This document shows positions 8,548-15,705 of a stretch of DNA of 40,166 nt, in pieces (the first letter of the stretch is position 1; each line of letters opens with the position of its first letter). The notes under the pieces were generated by a model, which ran no database searches, was not told where the DNA came from, and was given only the letters and a program-made list of their open reading frames with translations. Origin of the DNA: Nocardia transvalensis NBRC 15921 (lineage in GTDB: Bacteria; Actinomycetota; Actinomycetes; Mycobacteriales; Mycobacteriaceae); NCBI RefSeq assembly GCF_000308875.1, contig NZ_BAGL01000008.1:1-40166 (forward strand), written 5' to 3'. The position numbers were made by a program, and so were the translations under genes.

Positions 8548-8594
8548 CGACGTGCGAAGGGGGAGGCCCGTCAGGCCTCCCCCTTCGCACGTCG
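8548..8594 (-). terminator. Terminator of the DUF3073 gene
   Basis: Perfect 21-bp inverted repeat (8548-8568 and 8574-8594) with a 5-base loop, starting 8 bp beyond the DUF3073 stop codon on the minus strand. Confidence 0.75.
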
Positions 8595-8601
8595 ATCCGA
8601 G

Positions 8602-8820
8602 TCAGCGGCGCCAGTCGTCGTAGTCGTCGTCCTTGTCCCAGCGCTGCAGCGAGTCGTCCGCGTCGTGCTCGTCGGAAAGCACGCCACTGCGCTGCGAGTC
8701 GCGGGAGTGTTCTCCCCCCGAGAGCTCGCGCTGAAGGCTCGCGAAGTCGGTCGACGGCGAGCTGTACTTGAGCTCCCGTGCGACCTTGGTCTGCTTTGCC
8801 TTAGCCCGGCCACGGCCCAT
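8602..8820 (-). CDS. DUF3073 small basic/acidic protein
   Basis: 72-residue protein conserved in actinobacteria, function unknown. The N-terminus MGRGRAKAKQTKVARELKYS is strongly basic and the C-terminus is acidic (SDEHDADDSLQRWDKDDDYDDW). This charge split and the first 20 residues are typical of DUF3073 (Rv0810c type). ATG 8820 is preceded by GAGGGGG. Longer in-frame starts would add an untypical arginine-rich leader and are rejected. It sits in the conserved position next to purM, on the opposite strand. Confidence 0.9.
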   Translation of the reverse strand: MGRGRAKAKQTKVARELKYSSPSTDFASLQRELSGGEHSRDSQRSGVLSDEHDADDSLQRWDKDDDYDDWRR

Positions 8821-8993
8821 GGCTGACCCCCTCGCGTCACTGCGGGGCGGCCTGGGGTGGTTGGCGGCCCCGTTCGAATTAATACTCTTCCTGACAGACA
8901 CTTTAGCGTGTGTCCGGCAGTCGCGCTTCCATGAGTGGGGGAAGACTCCGGATCTGCCCGGGTTTGCCGGGTTGTCGCACTCTGACGGATCGT

Positions 8994-9956
8994 TTACAGC
9001 ACGCCCGGGATTGCCCGGATGATGCCGACCCGGGTCCCGCCGCCCAGGACCGCGGGCGCCCCGAGCGCGGCGTGGTCGTCGGTCCACGTGATCCCCATCC
9101 GCTGCAGAACCGCCTGCGTCAGCGGCATTCGGGCCCGGTCGTGCCCGTCATCGATCTTGTAGGCGAAGGCCCGGCCGTCCGGTAGCGCACCCGCGTGCAC
9201 CCCGTCGGCGCCGATCTTGCACACGAGCCCGGGGGTTGCCCGCATGGTCAACAGGTCCGGACCGTCCGTGCCGGAAATCACTCGGGGATGGGCGCGGATC
9301 GCGTCGGCGACCCGGCGCTCCGGCGAGGCGGCCGGAGCGGTCGCCAATCCCGCGTAGGCCCGGGCCAGATTCACCAGCGATACCGGCACGATCGGCAGCC
9401 CGCAGCCGTCGATGCCCAGATCCGTCTCCGGTTCGCCGGTGATGTCGGCGATGGTCGCGGTCACCGATCGCTGCAGCGGGTGTGCCGCGTCCAGGTACCC
9501 CTCGGTGGGCCAGTCGTTGAGCGCGCAGGTGGCCAGCATCGCGGCGTGTTTGCCCGAACAGTTCATATAGACGCGCCGCGCGGCCTCGGCGCGGTCGCGG
9601 CCGGCCAGCGCCGCGGCCCGGGCCGATTCGTCGACGGGGAGGTCGGGCGGGCATTCGAGCTGCTTCTCCGCGAATCCGAAGCGGTCCAGCAGGCGTTGCA
9701 CCAGCGCCACGTGCTCGGGCTCGCCGTAGTGCGAGGCCGTGGCGATCGCCAGCTCGGCGTCGTCGGCCGGTTCGAAACCGTTGCGCAGCAGCGCGATCGC
9801 CTGCATCGGCTTGTTGGTCGAGCGCGGGAAGATCGGCAGGTGCACCTCGCCCAGCGCGACCACCGGCTCCCCGGCGGGATCCAGGATCACCAGCGAGCCG
9901 CGATGCACGCACTCCCGGAATCCGGACCGGACGACCTCTACCAGTTCGACGCTCAC
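8994..9956 (-). CDS. Type II L-asparaginase family protein
   Basis: 320-residue protein of the asparaginase II family (the Rhizobium etli type, unrelated to the bacterial type I enzyme), expected to hydrolyse L-asparagine to aspartate and ammonia. Family features seen are SVELVEVVRSGFRECVHRG at the N-terminus, PIFPRSTNKPMQA near 50, YMNCSGKHAAML near 135, GIDGCGLP and a C-terminal GGGTRVGI. GTG 9956 is chosen since GAGGT lies about 7 bases upstream; GTG 9962 is too close to that site. It follows the MOSC gene after 74 bp on the same strand. There is no signal peptide, so it acts in the cytoplasm. Confidence 0.85.
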   Translation of the reverse strand: MSVELVEVVRSGFRECVHRGSLVILDPAGEPVVALGEVHLPIFPRSTNKPMQAIALLRNGFEPADDAELAIATASHYGEPEHVALVQRLLDRFGFAEKQLECPPDLPVDESARAAALAGRDRAEAARRVYMNCSGKHAAMLATCALNDWPTEGYLDAAHPLQRSVTATIADITGEPETDLGIDGCGLPIVPVSLVNLARAYAGLATAPAASPERRVADAIRAHPRVISGTDGPDLLTMRATPGLVCKIGADGVHAGALPDGRAFAYKIDDGHDRARMPLTQAVLQRMGITWTDDHAALGAPAVLGGGTRVGIIRAIPGVL

Positions 9957-10029
9957 GCCCACACCTCGCTGGCGCTCGGTGTCGCCGTGCGCGCCGCGCG
10001 CTGTGTCCCTGGTTCGCTCGCACGCTCGC

Positions 10030-10716
10030 TCACGACGGCACCTCGCTCTTCGGCTGTCCTCGGCGCGCGTGCCGGGCGACCTGCATGCGCACATCGTCGG
10101 ACACGGTGGGCTCGGCCGCGAGGAGCAGGTCGAGCCGTTCCCGATCGGCGCCGGTGAACAGGTCGCGGACGGTCACGCCGTGCTCGGGGACGTACTCGAC
10201 GCGCACCTGGTCGCCCGCGCCGACGGTGCCCTCGGTGAGCACCCGCAGGTAGGCGCCCGTATCCGCCTGCGCCGTGAACCGCCGGACCCAGCGCTGCTCG
10301 CCGGACCGGTGCTGGAACGTCGCGCACGGCACCCGCGGCGCCGACACCTCCAGCAGCGTGTCGCCGACCGACCAGCGCTCGCCGATCACCGCGTCGCTGA
10401 CCGGCAGGCCGGACACCCGCAGGTTCTCGCCGAACCACCCCGCGGGCAGGGTGCGCCGCAGTTCGTCACCCCAGCGGCGGGCGTCCTCCTCGGCGTAGGC
10501 GTAGACGGCCTGGTGCACGCCGCCGTGATTGGTGGTGTCGCAGACGTGGTCGCCCGTCAGGCCGAGCGGGCGGACCGGCACCCGGTGGCCGACCGGGCGC
10601 TTGTCGATGGCGCTGCGTCCGACGCGGCTGACCTTCGGGGGGAGTTCGAGTTCGGCATGCACGATGCACACGGCGAGGACGGTACCGACGGATCCGGGTG
10701 TGCTCGCGGCGCTCAT
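10030..10716 (-). CDS. MOSC domain-containing protein
   Basis: 228 residues, a single MOSC domain (the molybdenum cofactor sulfurase C-terminal fold, YiiM-like). The pattern GDHVCDTTNHGGVHQAVYAYAEED (about 55-78), GWFGENLRVSG and SAPRVPCATFQHR are hallmark segments; the cysteine in RVPCATF is the conserved residue thought to carry sulfur. YiiM-type proteins act in molybdenum-dependent reduction of N-hydroxylated compounds; the substrate here is not known. ATG 10716 overlaps the stop of the upstream YgfZ gene (ATGA), showing translational coupling. Confidence 0.88.
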   Translation of the reverse strand: MSAASTPGSVGTVLAVCIVHAELELPPKVSRVGRSAIDKRPVGHRVPVRPLGLTGDHVCDTTNHGGVHQAVYAYAEEDARRWGDELRRTLPAGWFGENLRVSGLPVSDAVIGERWSVGDTLLEVSAPRVPCATFQHRSGEQRWVRRFTAQADTGAYLRVLTEGTVGAGDQVRVEYVPEHGVTVRDLFTGADRERLDLLLAAEPTVSDDVRMQVARHARRGQPKSEVPS

Positions 10717-11828
10717 CGCCCGCGCAACCGCTCGACGGCCATCCGGCCCGCCTGCGGCTCGTCGTCGGCGGGCACCGAATCCGGATCGATGGACGCCGCC
10801 ATCGGCCCCGCCTCGAGCGCTGTGTCGGCGGGTACGGCGCGTTTGACCAATGCCAGTGCGATGGGGCCGAATTCGAAGTGGTCCACGATGGTGCCGAGCC
10901 GGCCGACCGTCCGGCCGCCCGCGGTCACCGGATCGCCGGTGGCCGGGCGGGCGTCGGCGGAACCGTCCAGGTGCAGCATCACCAGGTGTCGAGGCGGCTT
11001 GCCGAGATTGTGCACGCGCGCCACCGTCTCCTGGCCGCGGTAGCACCCCTTGTCCAGGTGGACGGCGCCGTATTCGGTGATGCCGCCGATCCAGCGCGCC
11101 TCGTGCGGGATCGTGCGGTCGTCGGTGTCCACGCCGATCCGCGGTCGCACCGCCGCGACCCGCAGCGCCTCGAACGCCCACATCCCGGCGGGTTCCGCGC
11201 CGGCGCCGGTCAGCCGCGACCACCAGGCGGGCAGCTCGTCGCGCGGAACGACCAGATCGAAGGAATCGCTGGTGGGCCAGGGCATCCGGCGCAGGAATCC
11301 GCCGTCCGGCAGCGAGATCGCCTCGTAGGACCCCGGCAGCGCGCCGATTCCGGCGGCGTCCGCGACCTCCTGCGCCTTCGGCCCGAGCAGGCTCAGCACC
11401 GCGAAGCCGGGCGCGGCCTCCGGCGCGGCATCGGCCCAGAACACCATCTTGCGCAGGAAGTCCAGCAGGGCCGGGCCGCGCTCGCCCTCGGTGTCGATCC
11501 ACAGCGTGCCGTCGATATCGGTGAGGACGAAGTGGTTGAGCACCCGGCCGTTGAGGTCCAGGTCCAGATTCTCCGCGGACCGATGATCACCCAGGTGCGC
11601 GATGTGCTGGCTGGAGATGGTGTGCAGCCAGGTCAGCCGCTCGGCGCCGGTGATGGTGAGAACGAACCGGTGCGACCGGTCCACCACGGCCGCGCGCTGC
11701 GCCGCCGCGCGCTGTTCGCCGAACGGATCCCCGTAATGCCAGGCCACCGCGGCGTCGGGCTGGTCGGGCGCACCCGGGACGGCCCCCGGAGCGGTCAGCA
11801 ACGGGCTGGGCGGAAGATCCACGGACAC
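10713..11828 (-). CDS. ygfZ: Folate-binding protein YgfZ (GcvT-like)
   Basis: Tetrahydrofolate-binding protein related to GcvT, about 371 residues, which supports repair or maturation of some iron-sulfur enzymes. The diagnostic motif KGCYRGQE starts at about residue 260 (Cys262), followed by TVARVHNLGKPPRHLV. GTG codons at 11837, 11828 and 11822 are all possible starts and no ribosome-binding site decides; I use 11828. It diverges from the aminodeoxychorismate lyase gene and overlaps the MOSC gene by 4 bp. Position matches the mycobacterial Rv0811c gene. Confidence 0.9.
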   Translation of the reverse strand: MSVDLPPSPLLTAPGAVPGAPDQPDAAVAWHYGDPFGEQRAAAQRAAVVDRSHRFVLTITGAERLTWLHTISSQHIAHLGDHRSAENLDLDLNGRVLNHFVLTDIDGTLWIDTEGERGPALLDFLRKMVFWADAAPEAAPGFAVLSLLGPKAQEVADAAGIGALPGSYEAISLPDGGFLRRMPWPTSDSFDLVVPRDELPAWWSRLTGAGAEPAGMWAFEALRVAAVRPRIGVDTDDRTIPHEARWIGGITEYGAVHLDKGCYRGQETVARVHNLGKPPRHLVMLHLDGSADARPATGDPVTAGGRTVGRLGTIVDHFEFGPIALALVKRAVPADTALEAGPMAASIDPDSVPADDEPQAGRMAVERLRGR

Positions 11829-12022
11829 GACAACCACTGTAAGCGCAGATCGCTCGCACCGCCGTCGGCGGCGCGGGTTCGGCCCGGACCGCGCCTTACG
11901 TACCGGTCGGACGGTAGTGGCGCTGATCACTGATTTGTTGCTGGACACAACCGGACCTCCGGATTGCGCCAGCGGTTCCCCACCGCGGGTTCGGTACCCC
12001 CTCGTGGAACCGCCAACTCGCC

Positions 12023-12028
12023 TAGGCT
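12023..12028 (+). promoter_or_regulatory. -10 element (TAGGCT) of a leaderless transcript
   Basis: TAGGCT fits the actinobacterial TANNNT -10 and ends exactly 7 bases before ATG 12036. No ribosome-binding site lies between, so transcription probably starts at the A of the start codon. Confidence 0.55.
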
Positions 12029-12035
12029 GCTGCGC

Positions 12036-12950
12036 ATGGTGGATCGAGTTCTGGTAACTCTCGACGGCACTGTCCGGGACCCGGACGAGCCGTTGCTTTA
12101 CGCGGACGACATCGGCGCCCTGCGCGGCGACGGTGTCTTCGAAACGGTACTGGTACGTGACGGCAAGGCATGCGCGATCGAATTGCATCTGGCCCGGCTG
12201 CGGCGCTCGGCCGAGGCCCTGGATTTACCCGACCCCGATCTGGGGCAGTGGCGCACGGCGGTCGAGACCGCCGCCAAGGAGTGGGGCAGCGAGCGGGAGG
12301 GCATGCTGCGCCTGGTGCTGAGCCGCGGCCGCGACAGCATCGGATCCACCACGCGGGCGGGGTCCCGCAAGCCCGGCGCGCCGGCCGCGCCCACCGCCTA
12401 CGTTCTCGTGGCGGCGGTGGCGGAGCGCGTGCAGACCGCGCGCGCCGAGGGCGTCTCGGTCATCACCCTGCCGCGGGGCATCTCCGTCGATCTGGCCCAG
12501 AACGCGCCGTGGCTGCTGCTGGGCGCCAAGACGCTCTCGTACGCGACCAATATGGCGGCGCTGCGCTTCGCCGCCCGGATGGACGCCGACGACGTCATCT
12601 TCACCAGTACCGAACATCGAGTCCTGGAGGGCCCGCGGTCGACCGTGGTCATCCAGCGTGACAAACAACTCATCACCCCGCCCTCCCGCAACGGCGTGCT
12701 GCCCGGCATCACCCAGCGCGCGCTGTACGCGGAGGCCGAGAAGGCCGGCTGGGACTGCCGCTACGAATCGTTCTTCACCGCGGATCTGATTACGGCGGAC
12801 AGCGTTTGGCTACTGTCCAGCGTCACGCTGGCCGCGCGCGTGTCCTCGCTGGACGGCCTGCGCATGTCGCCGCCGGAATGCGCCGACGAGATCGCCGAAC
12901 TGGTGGATCGCGGCATCGCCCGCACCTGGAGCGGGGCCGACTGGGCGTAG
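12036..12950 (+). CDS. pabC: Aminodeoxychorismate lyase (class IV aminotransferase fold)
   Basis: PLP enzyme of 304 residues with the class IV (D-amino acid/branched-chain) fold; the closest role is 4-amino-4-deoxychorismate lyase, which makes p-aminobenzoate for folate. GDGVFETVLVRDGKACAIELH at about 30-50 and the PLP lysine in LLGAKTLSYATNM (Lys165) are clear, as is EHRVLEGPRSTVVI. Branched-chain or D-amino acid aminotransferase activity cannot be excluded by sequence alone. The start is set by ATG 12036 and the -10 seven bases upstream. Synteny (Rv0812) supports the call. A hairpin follows. Confidence 0.85.
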   Translation: MVDRVLVTLDGTVRDPDEPLLYADDIGALRGDGVFETVLVRDGKACAIELHLARLRRSAEALDLPDPDLGQWRTAVETAAKEWGSEREGMLRLVLSRGRDSIGSTTRAGSRKPGAPAAPTAYVLVAAVAERVQTARAEGVSVITLPRGISVDLAQNAPWLLLGAKTLSYATNMAALRFAARMDADDVIFTSTEHRVLEGPRSTVVIQRDKQLITPPSRNGVLPGITQRALYAEAEKAGWDCRYESFFTADLITADSVWLLSSVTLAARVSSLDGLRMSPPECADEIAELVDRGIARTWSGADWA

Positions 12951-12962
12951 CGGAACCGACGG

Positions 12963-13007
12963 CTGTTCCCGGTCCCCGGTCCGATACGGGGAGCGAACCG
13001 GGAACAG
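12963..13007 (+). terminator. Hairpin terminator after pabC
   Basis: Outer arms 12963-12973 and 12997-13007 (CTGTTCCCGGT and its complement) are exact, and an inner CCCC/GGGG pairing extends the stem. It begins 12 bp after the stop codon. Confidence 0.65.
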
Positions 13008-13064
13008 GGTCGGAAGCCTTTACCGCACAGTGAAATCTCTCGGAGTGTCGTGGCGTAGCCCTCA

Positions 13065-13092
13065 TTGATCTGCGCGGGACCCGGCGTAGCCT
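13065..13092 (+). promoter_or_regulatory. cyd promoter (TTGATC-N16-TAGCCT)
   Basis: A -35-like TTGATC (13065-13070) and a -10 TAGCCT (13087-13092) are separated by 16 bp. The predicted start, near 13099, falls inside the palindrome at 13094-13113. Confidence 0.5.
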
Positions 13093-13093
13093 T

Positions 13094-13113
13094 TACTACG
13101 ACATGTCGTAGTA
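13094..13113. promoter_or_regulatory. 20-bp perfect palindrome, candidate BlaI/CopY-type operator of cydABDC
   Basis: TACTACGACATGTCGTAGTA equals its own reverse complement. The TACTAC/GTAGTA half-sites resemble those of BlaI/MecI/CopY-family winged-helix repressors. It covers the predicted transcription start, which fits repression. Confidence 0.65.
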
Positions 13114-13127
13114 CGGCAGGAGGTCCC

Positions 13128-13166
13128 ATGGGCAAGGGCAGTGCGGGAAACGAGGCGCGGGCATGA
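13128..13166 (+). CDS. 12-codon leader ORF coupled to cydA
   Basis: Encodes MGKGSAGNEARA. ATG 13128 has a strong ribosome-binding site (CAGGAGG, 13118-13124), while cydA has none. Its TGA overlaps the cydA ATG (ATGA at 13163-13166), so cydA is probably translated by ribosomes that finish this ORF. The peptide itself may have no function. No family is recognised. Confidence 0.55.
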   Translation: MGKGSAGNEARA

Positions 13167-14623
13167 ACGTCGTCGACGTCTCCCGGTGGCAGTTCGGCAT
13201 CACCACCGTCTACCACTTCATCTTCGTGCCGCTCACGATCGGCCTGGCGCCCCTGGTCGCCGGTCTGCAGACGGCCTGGGTCGTGACCGGCAAGGATCGC
13301 TGGTACCGGCTGACGAAGTTCTTCGGCAAGCTGTTCCTGATCAACTTCGCCCTGGGCGTCGCCACGGGCATCGTGCAGGAGTTCCAGTTCGGCATGAACT
13401 GGAGCGAGTACTCCCGGTTCGTCGGCGACATCTTCGGCGCGCCACTGGCATTGGAGGGCCTGGTCGCCTTCTTCATGGAGTCGACCTTCCTCGGGCTGTG
13501 GATCTTCGGCTGGACCCGGTTGCCGAAACTGCTGCACCTGGGGGCGATCTGGATGGTCGCCATCGGCGTGAACGCCTCGGCGTACTTCATCGTCGCCGCC
13601 AACTCGTTCATGCAGCATCCGGTCGGGGCCCGCTTCAACCCGGAATCCGGTCGCGCCGAACTGAACAGCATCATGGCGGTGCTCACCAACAACACCACGC
13701 TGGCGGCCTTCCCGCACGTGGTCGCGGGCGCGTTCCTCACCGCGGGCACGTTCATGGCGGGCATCGCCGGCTGGTGGATGGTGCGTAACGCCCGCTCGGG
13801 CGACGAGCACAAGATGGCCGAGGCGCGCTATCTGTGGCGGCCCGCCGCGCTGGTCGGCATGTGGGTGATCATCGTCTCCGGGGTGGCGTTGGTGTACACC
13901 GGCGACGTCCAGGGCAAGCTCATGTTCAAGCAGCAGCCGATGAAGATGGCGTCGGCGGAATCGCTGTGCCACACCGAAACCGATCCGGACTTCTCCGTCC
14001 TCACCGTCGGCACCCACAACAACTGCGATTCGGTCACCCACCTCATCGAGGTGCCCGGCGTCCTGCCGTACCTGGCCGAGGGCCGGTTCAGCGACGTGAC
14101 CTTGCAGGGCGTCAAGGATCTCCAGGCGAGTTACAACGAGAAGTACGGGCCCGGCGACTACCGGCCGAACCTGTTCGTCACCTACTGGTCGTTCCGCGCC
14201 ATGATCGGCTGGGCGGTCGGCTCGGCGGCCATCGCGCTGGTCGGATTCTGGGTGACGCGGCGCGGCCGGGTCCCCGATCAACGCTGGTTCTCGTGGCTGA
14301 GCCTGATCGCGATCCCGACCCCGTTCCTGGCCAACGGTTCCGGCTGGGTGTTCACCGAGATGGGCCGCCAGCCGTGGGTGGTCGCGCCCAATCCGACGGG
14401 CGACTTCGACCTGCGGATGATCGTGCAGGACGGCGTCTCCGGCAATTCCGCGGGCACGGTGCTGACCTCGCTGATCGTCTTCACGGTGCTGTACGGCGGG
14501 CTGGCGGTGGCGTGGTTCTACCTGATGCGCCGCTACGTGGTCGCCGGCCCGGAGGAGCACGTCACGACGCCCTCCGCCGGGAGTGGCGCCGAACCCGTCG
14601 AGACGCTGTCGTTCGCCTACTAG
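13163..14623 (+). CDS. cydA: Cytochrome bd quinol oxidase subunit I
   Basis: Membrane subunit carrying hemes b558, b595 and d; oxidises menaquinol and reduces oxygen with high affinity. 486 residues, about nine helices. Expected heme ligands are visible: His18 in TTVYHF, His185 in AFPHVVAG and Met400 in TEMGRQPW. The Q-loop is of the short type and holds Cys269 and Cys288, 19 apart, which matches the spacing of the disulfide I recall in mycobacterial bd structures. The start ATG 13163 is coupled to the mini-ORF. First gene of cydABDC; the promoter palindrome suggests repressor control. Confidence 0.97.
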   Translation: MNVVDVSRWQFGITTVYHFIFVPLTIGLAPLVAGLQTAWVVTGKDRWYRLTKFFGKLFLINFALGVATGIVQEFQFGMNWSEYSRFVGDIFGAPLALEGLVAFFMESTFLGLWIFGWTRLPKLLHLGAIWMVAIGVNASAYFIVAANSFMQHPVGARFNPESGRAELNSIMAVLTNNTTLAAFPHVVAGAFLTAGTFMAGIAGWWMVRNARSGDEHKMAEARYLWRPAALVGMWVIIVSGVALVYTGDVQGKLMFKQQPMKMASAESLCHTETDPDFSVLTVGTHNNCDSVTHLIEVPGVLPYLAEGRFSDVTLQGVKDLQASYNEKYGPGDYRPNLFVTYWSFRAMIGWAVGSAAIALVGFWVTRRGRVPDQRWFSWLSLIAIPTPFLANGSGWVFTEMGRQPWVVAPNPTGDFDLRMIVQDGVSGNSAGTVLTSLIVFTVLYGGLAVAWFYLMRRYVVAGPEEHVTTPSAGSGAEPVETLSFAY

Positions 14624-14632
14624 GAGCCGATG

Positions 14633-15703
14633 ATGAGTCTGCCCGAATTCTGGTTCTTGCTGATCGGCGTCCTGTTCACCGGATATTTCGTGCTCGAGGG
14701 CTTCGACTTCGGGGTCGGCATGCTGATGCCGATCCTCGGCCGGGGCGACGAGACCCGAAAGCGTGTGCTGCTCAACACGATCGGCCCGGTGTGGGACGGC
14801 AACGAGGTGTGGCTGCTGGTCGGCGGCGGCGCCATGTTCGCCGCCTTCCCCGAGTGGTACGCCAGCCTCTTCTCCGGGTTCTACCTGGCGCTGCTGCTGA
14901 TCCTGGTGGGCCTGATCACCCGCGCCTGCGCGATCGAGTGGCGCGGCAAGATCGACGATCCGAAGTGGCGGCTGTGGGCCGATGTCGGCATCGGATTGGG
15001 TTCGTGGATCCCGGCTTTCGCATGGGGTCTCGCGTTTGCGAATATCGTGCACGGTGTCCAGCTCAATGCCGCCAAGCAGATCGAGGGCGGTCTGACCGGC
15101 ATCCTCACGGGCTACGGCCTGCTCGGCGGCCTGACCACGATGCTGCTGTTCCTGCTGCACGGCGCGGTCTTCGTCAGCCTCAAGACCGCGGGCGAGGTGC
15201 GCGCCGACGCGGTGCGGGCCGAGCGGATGCTGTGGATTCCGACGACCGTCGCGGTGGCGGCCTTCGGGCTGTGGACCCAGCTGGCCCACGGCAAGGGCTG
15301 GACCTGGGCGATGGTCGCGCTGGCGGTGGCCGGACTGGTCCTGGCCGGTGGCGCGCTGTATCTGGGCGAGGGCAAGGAGCACGGCCACAAGGCCGACGGC
15401 TGGGCCTTCCTCGGCACCGCGCTGACCATCGTGGGCGCGGTGGTGCTGCTGTTCGGCTCGCTGTACCCGAACGTGCTGCCGTCGAGTATCGATCCGGCCT
15501 ACACCCTGACCATCGAGAATGCCTCGTCGACGCACTACACGCTGAAGATCATGAGCTGGTGCGCGGTCATCCTGACCCCGATCGTGCTGATCTACCAGGG
15601 CTGGACGTACTGGGTGTTCCGCAAGCGGCTCACCACCGACCAGATCCCGGCGCCCATCGGCCTGCCCCTGGAGGCCCGGACGCCGGACGCCTCGAGGAGC
15701 TAG
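14633..15703 (+). CDS. cydB: Cytochrome bd quinol oxidase subunit II
   Basis: Second large membrane subunit of the bd oxidase, about 356 residues, eight to nine helices, structurally paired with CydA. The N-terminus SLPEFWFLLIGVLFTGYFVL with EGFDFGVGML and the segment GNEVWLLVGGGAMFAAFPEWYA are diagnostic. ATG 14633 is spaced 6 bases from GGAG (14623-14626); ATG 14630 is equally in frame but too close. It starts 9 bp after the cydA stop. Confidence 0.96.
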   Translation: MSLPEFWFLLIGVLFTGYFVLEGFDFGVGMLMPILGRGDETRKRVLLNTIGPVWDGNEVWLLVGGGAMFAAFPEWYASLFSGFYLALLLILVGLITRACAIEWRGKIDDPKWRLWADVGIGLGSWIPAFAWGLAFANIVHGVQLNAAKQIEGGLTGILTGYGLLGGLTTMLLFLLHGAVFVSLKTAGEVRADAVRAERMLWIPTTVAVAAFGLWTQLAHGKGWTWAMVALAVAGLVLAGGALYLGEGKEHGHKADGWAFLGTALTIVGAVVLLFGSLYPNVLPSSIDPAYTLTIENASSTHYTLKIMSWCAVILTPIVLIYQGWTYWVFRKRLTTDQIPAPIGLPLEARTPDASRS

Positions 15704-15705
15704 TC

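Noticed and set aside
8197..8826. 209-codon plus-strand frame across the purM end and the inverted repeats
   Set aside because: It reads through two large hairpins and the DUF3073 gene in antisense; there is no homology-like pattern.
12761..15535. A 924-codon open frame on the minus strand across pabC, cydA and cydB
   Set aside because: It is antisense to well-supported genes, has no domain, and its His/Arg/Gln-rich composition is that of a GC-rich shadow frame.
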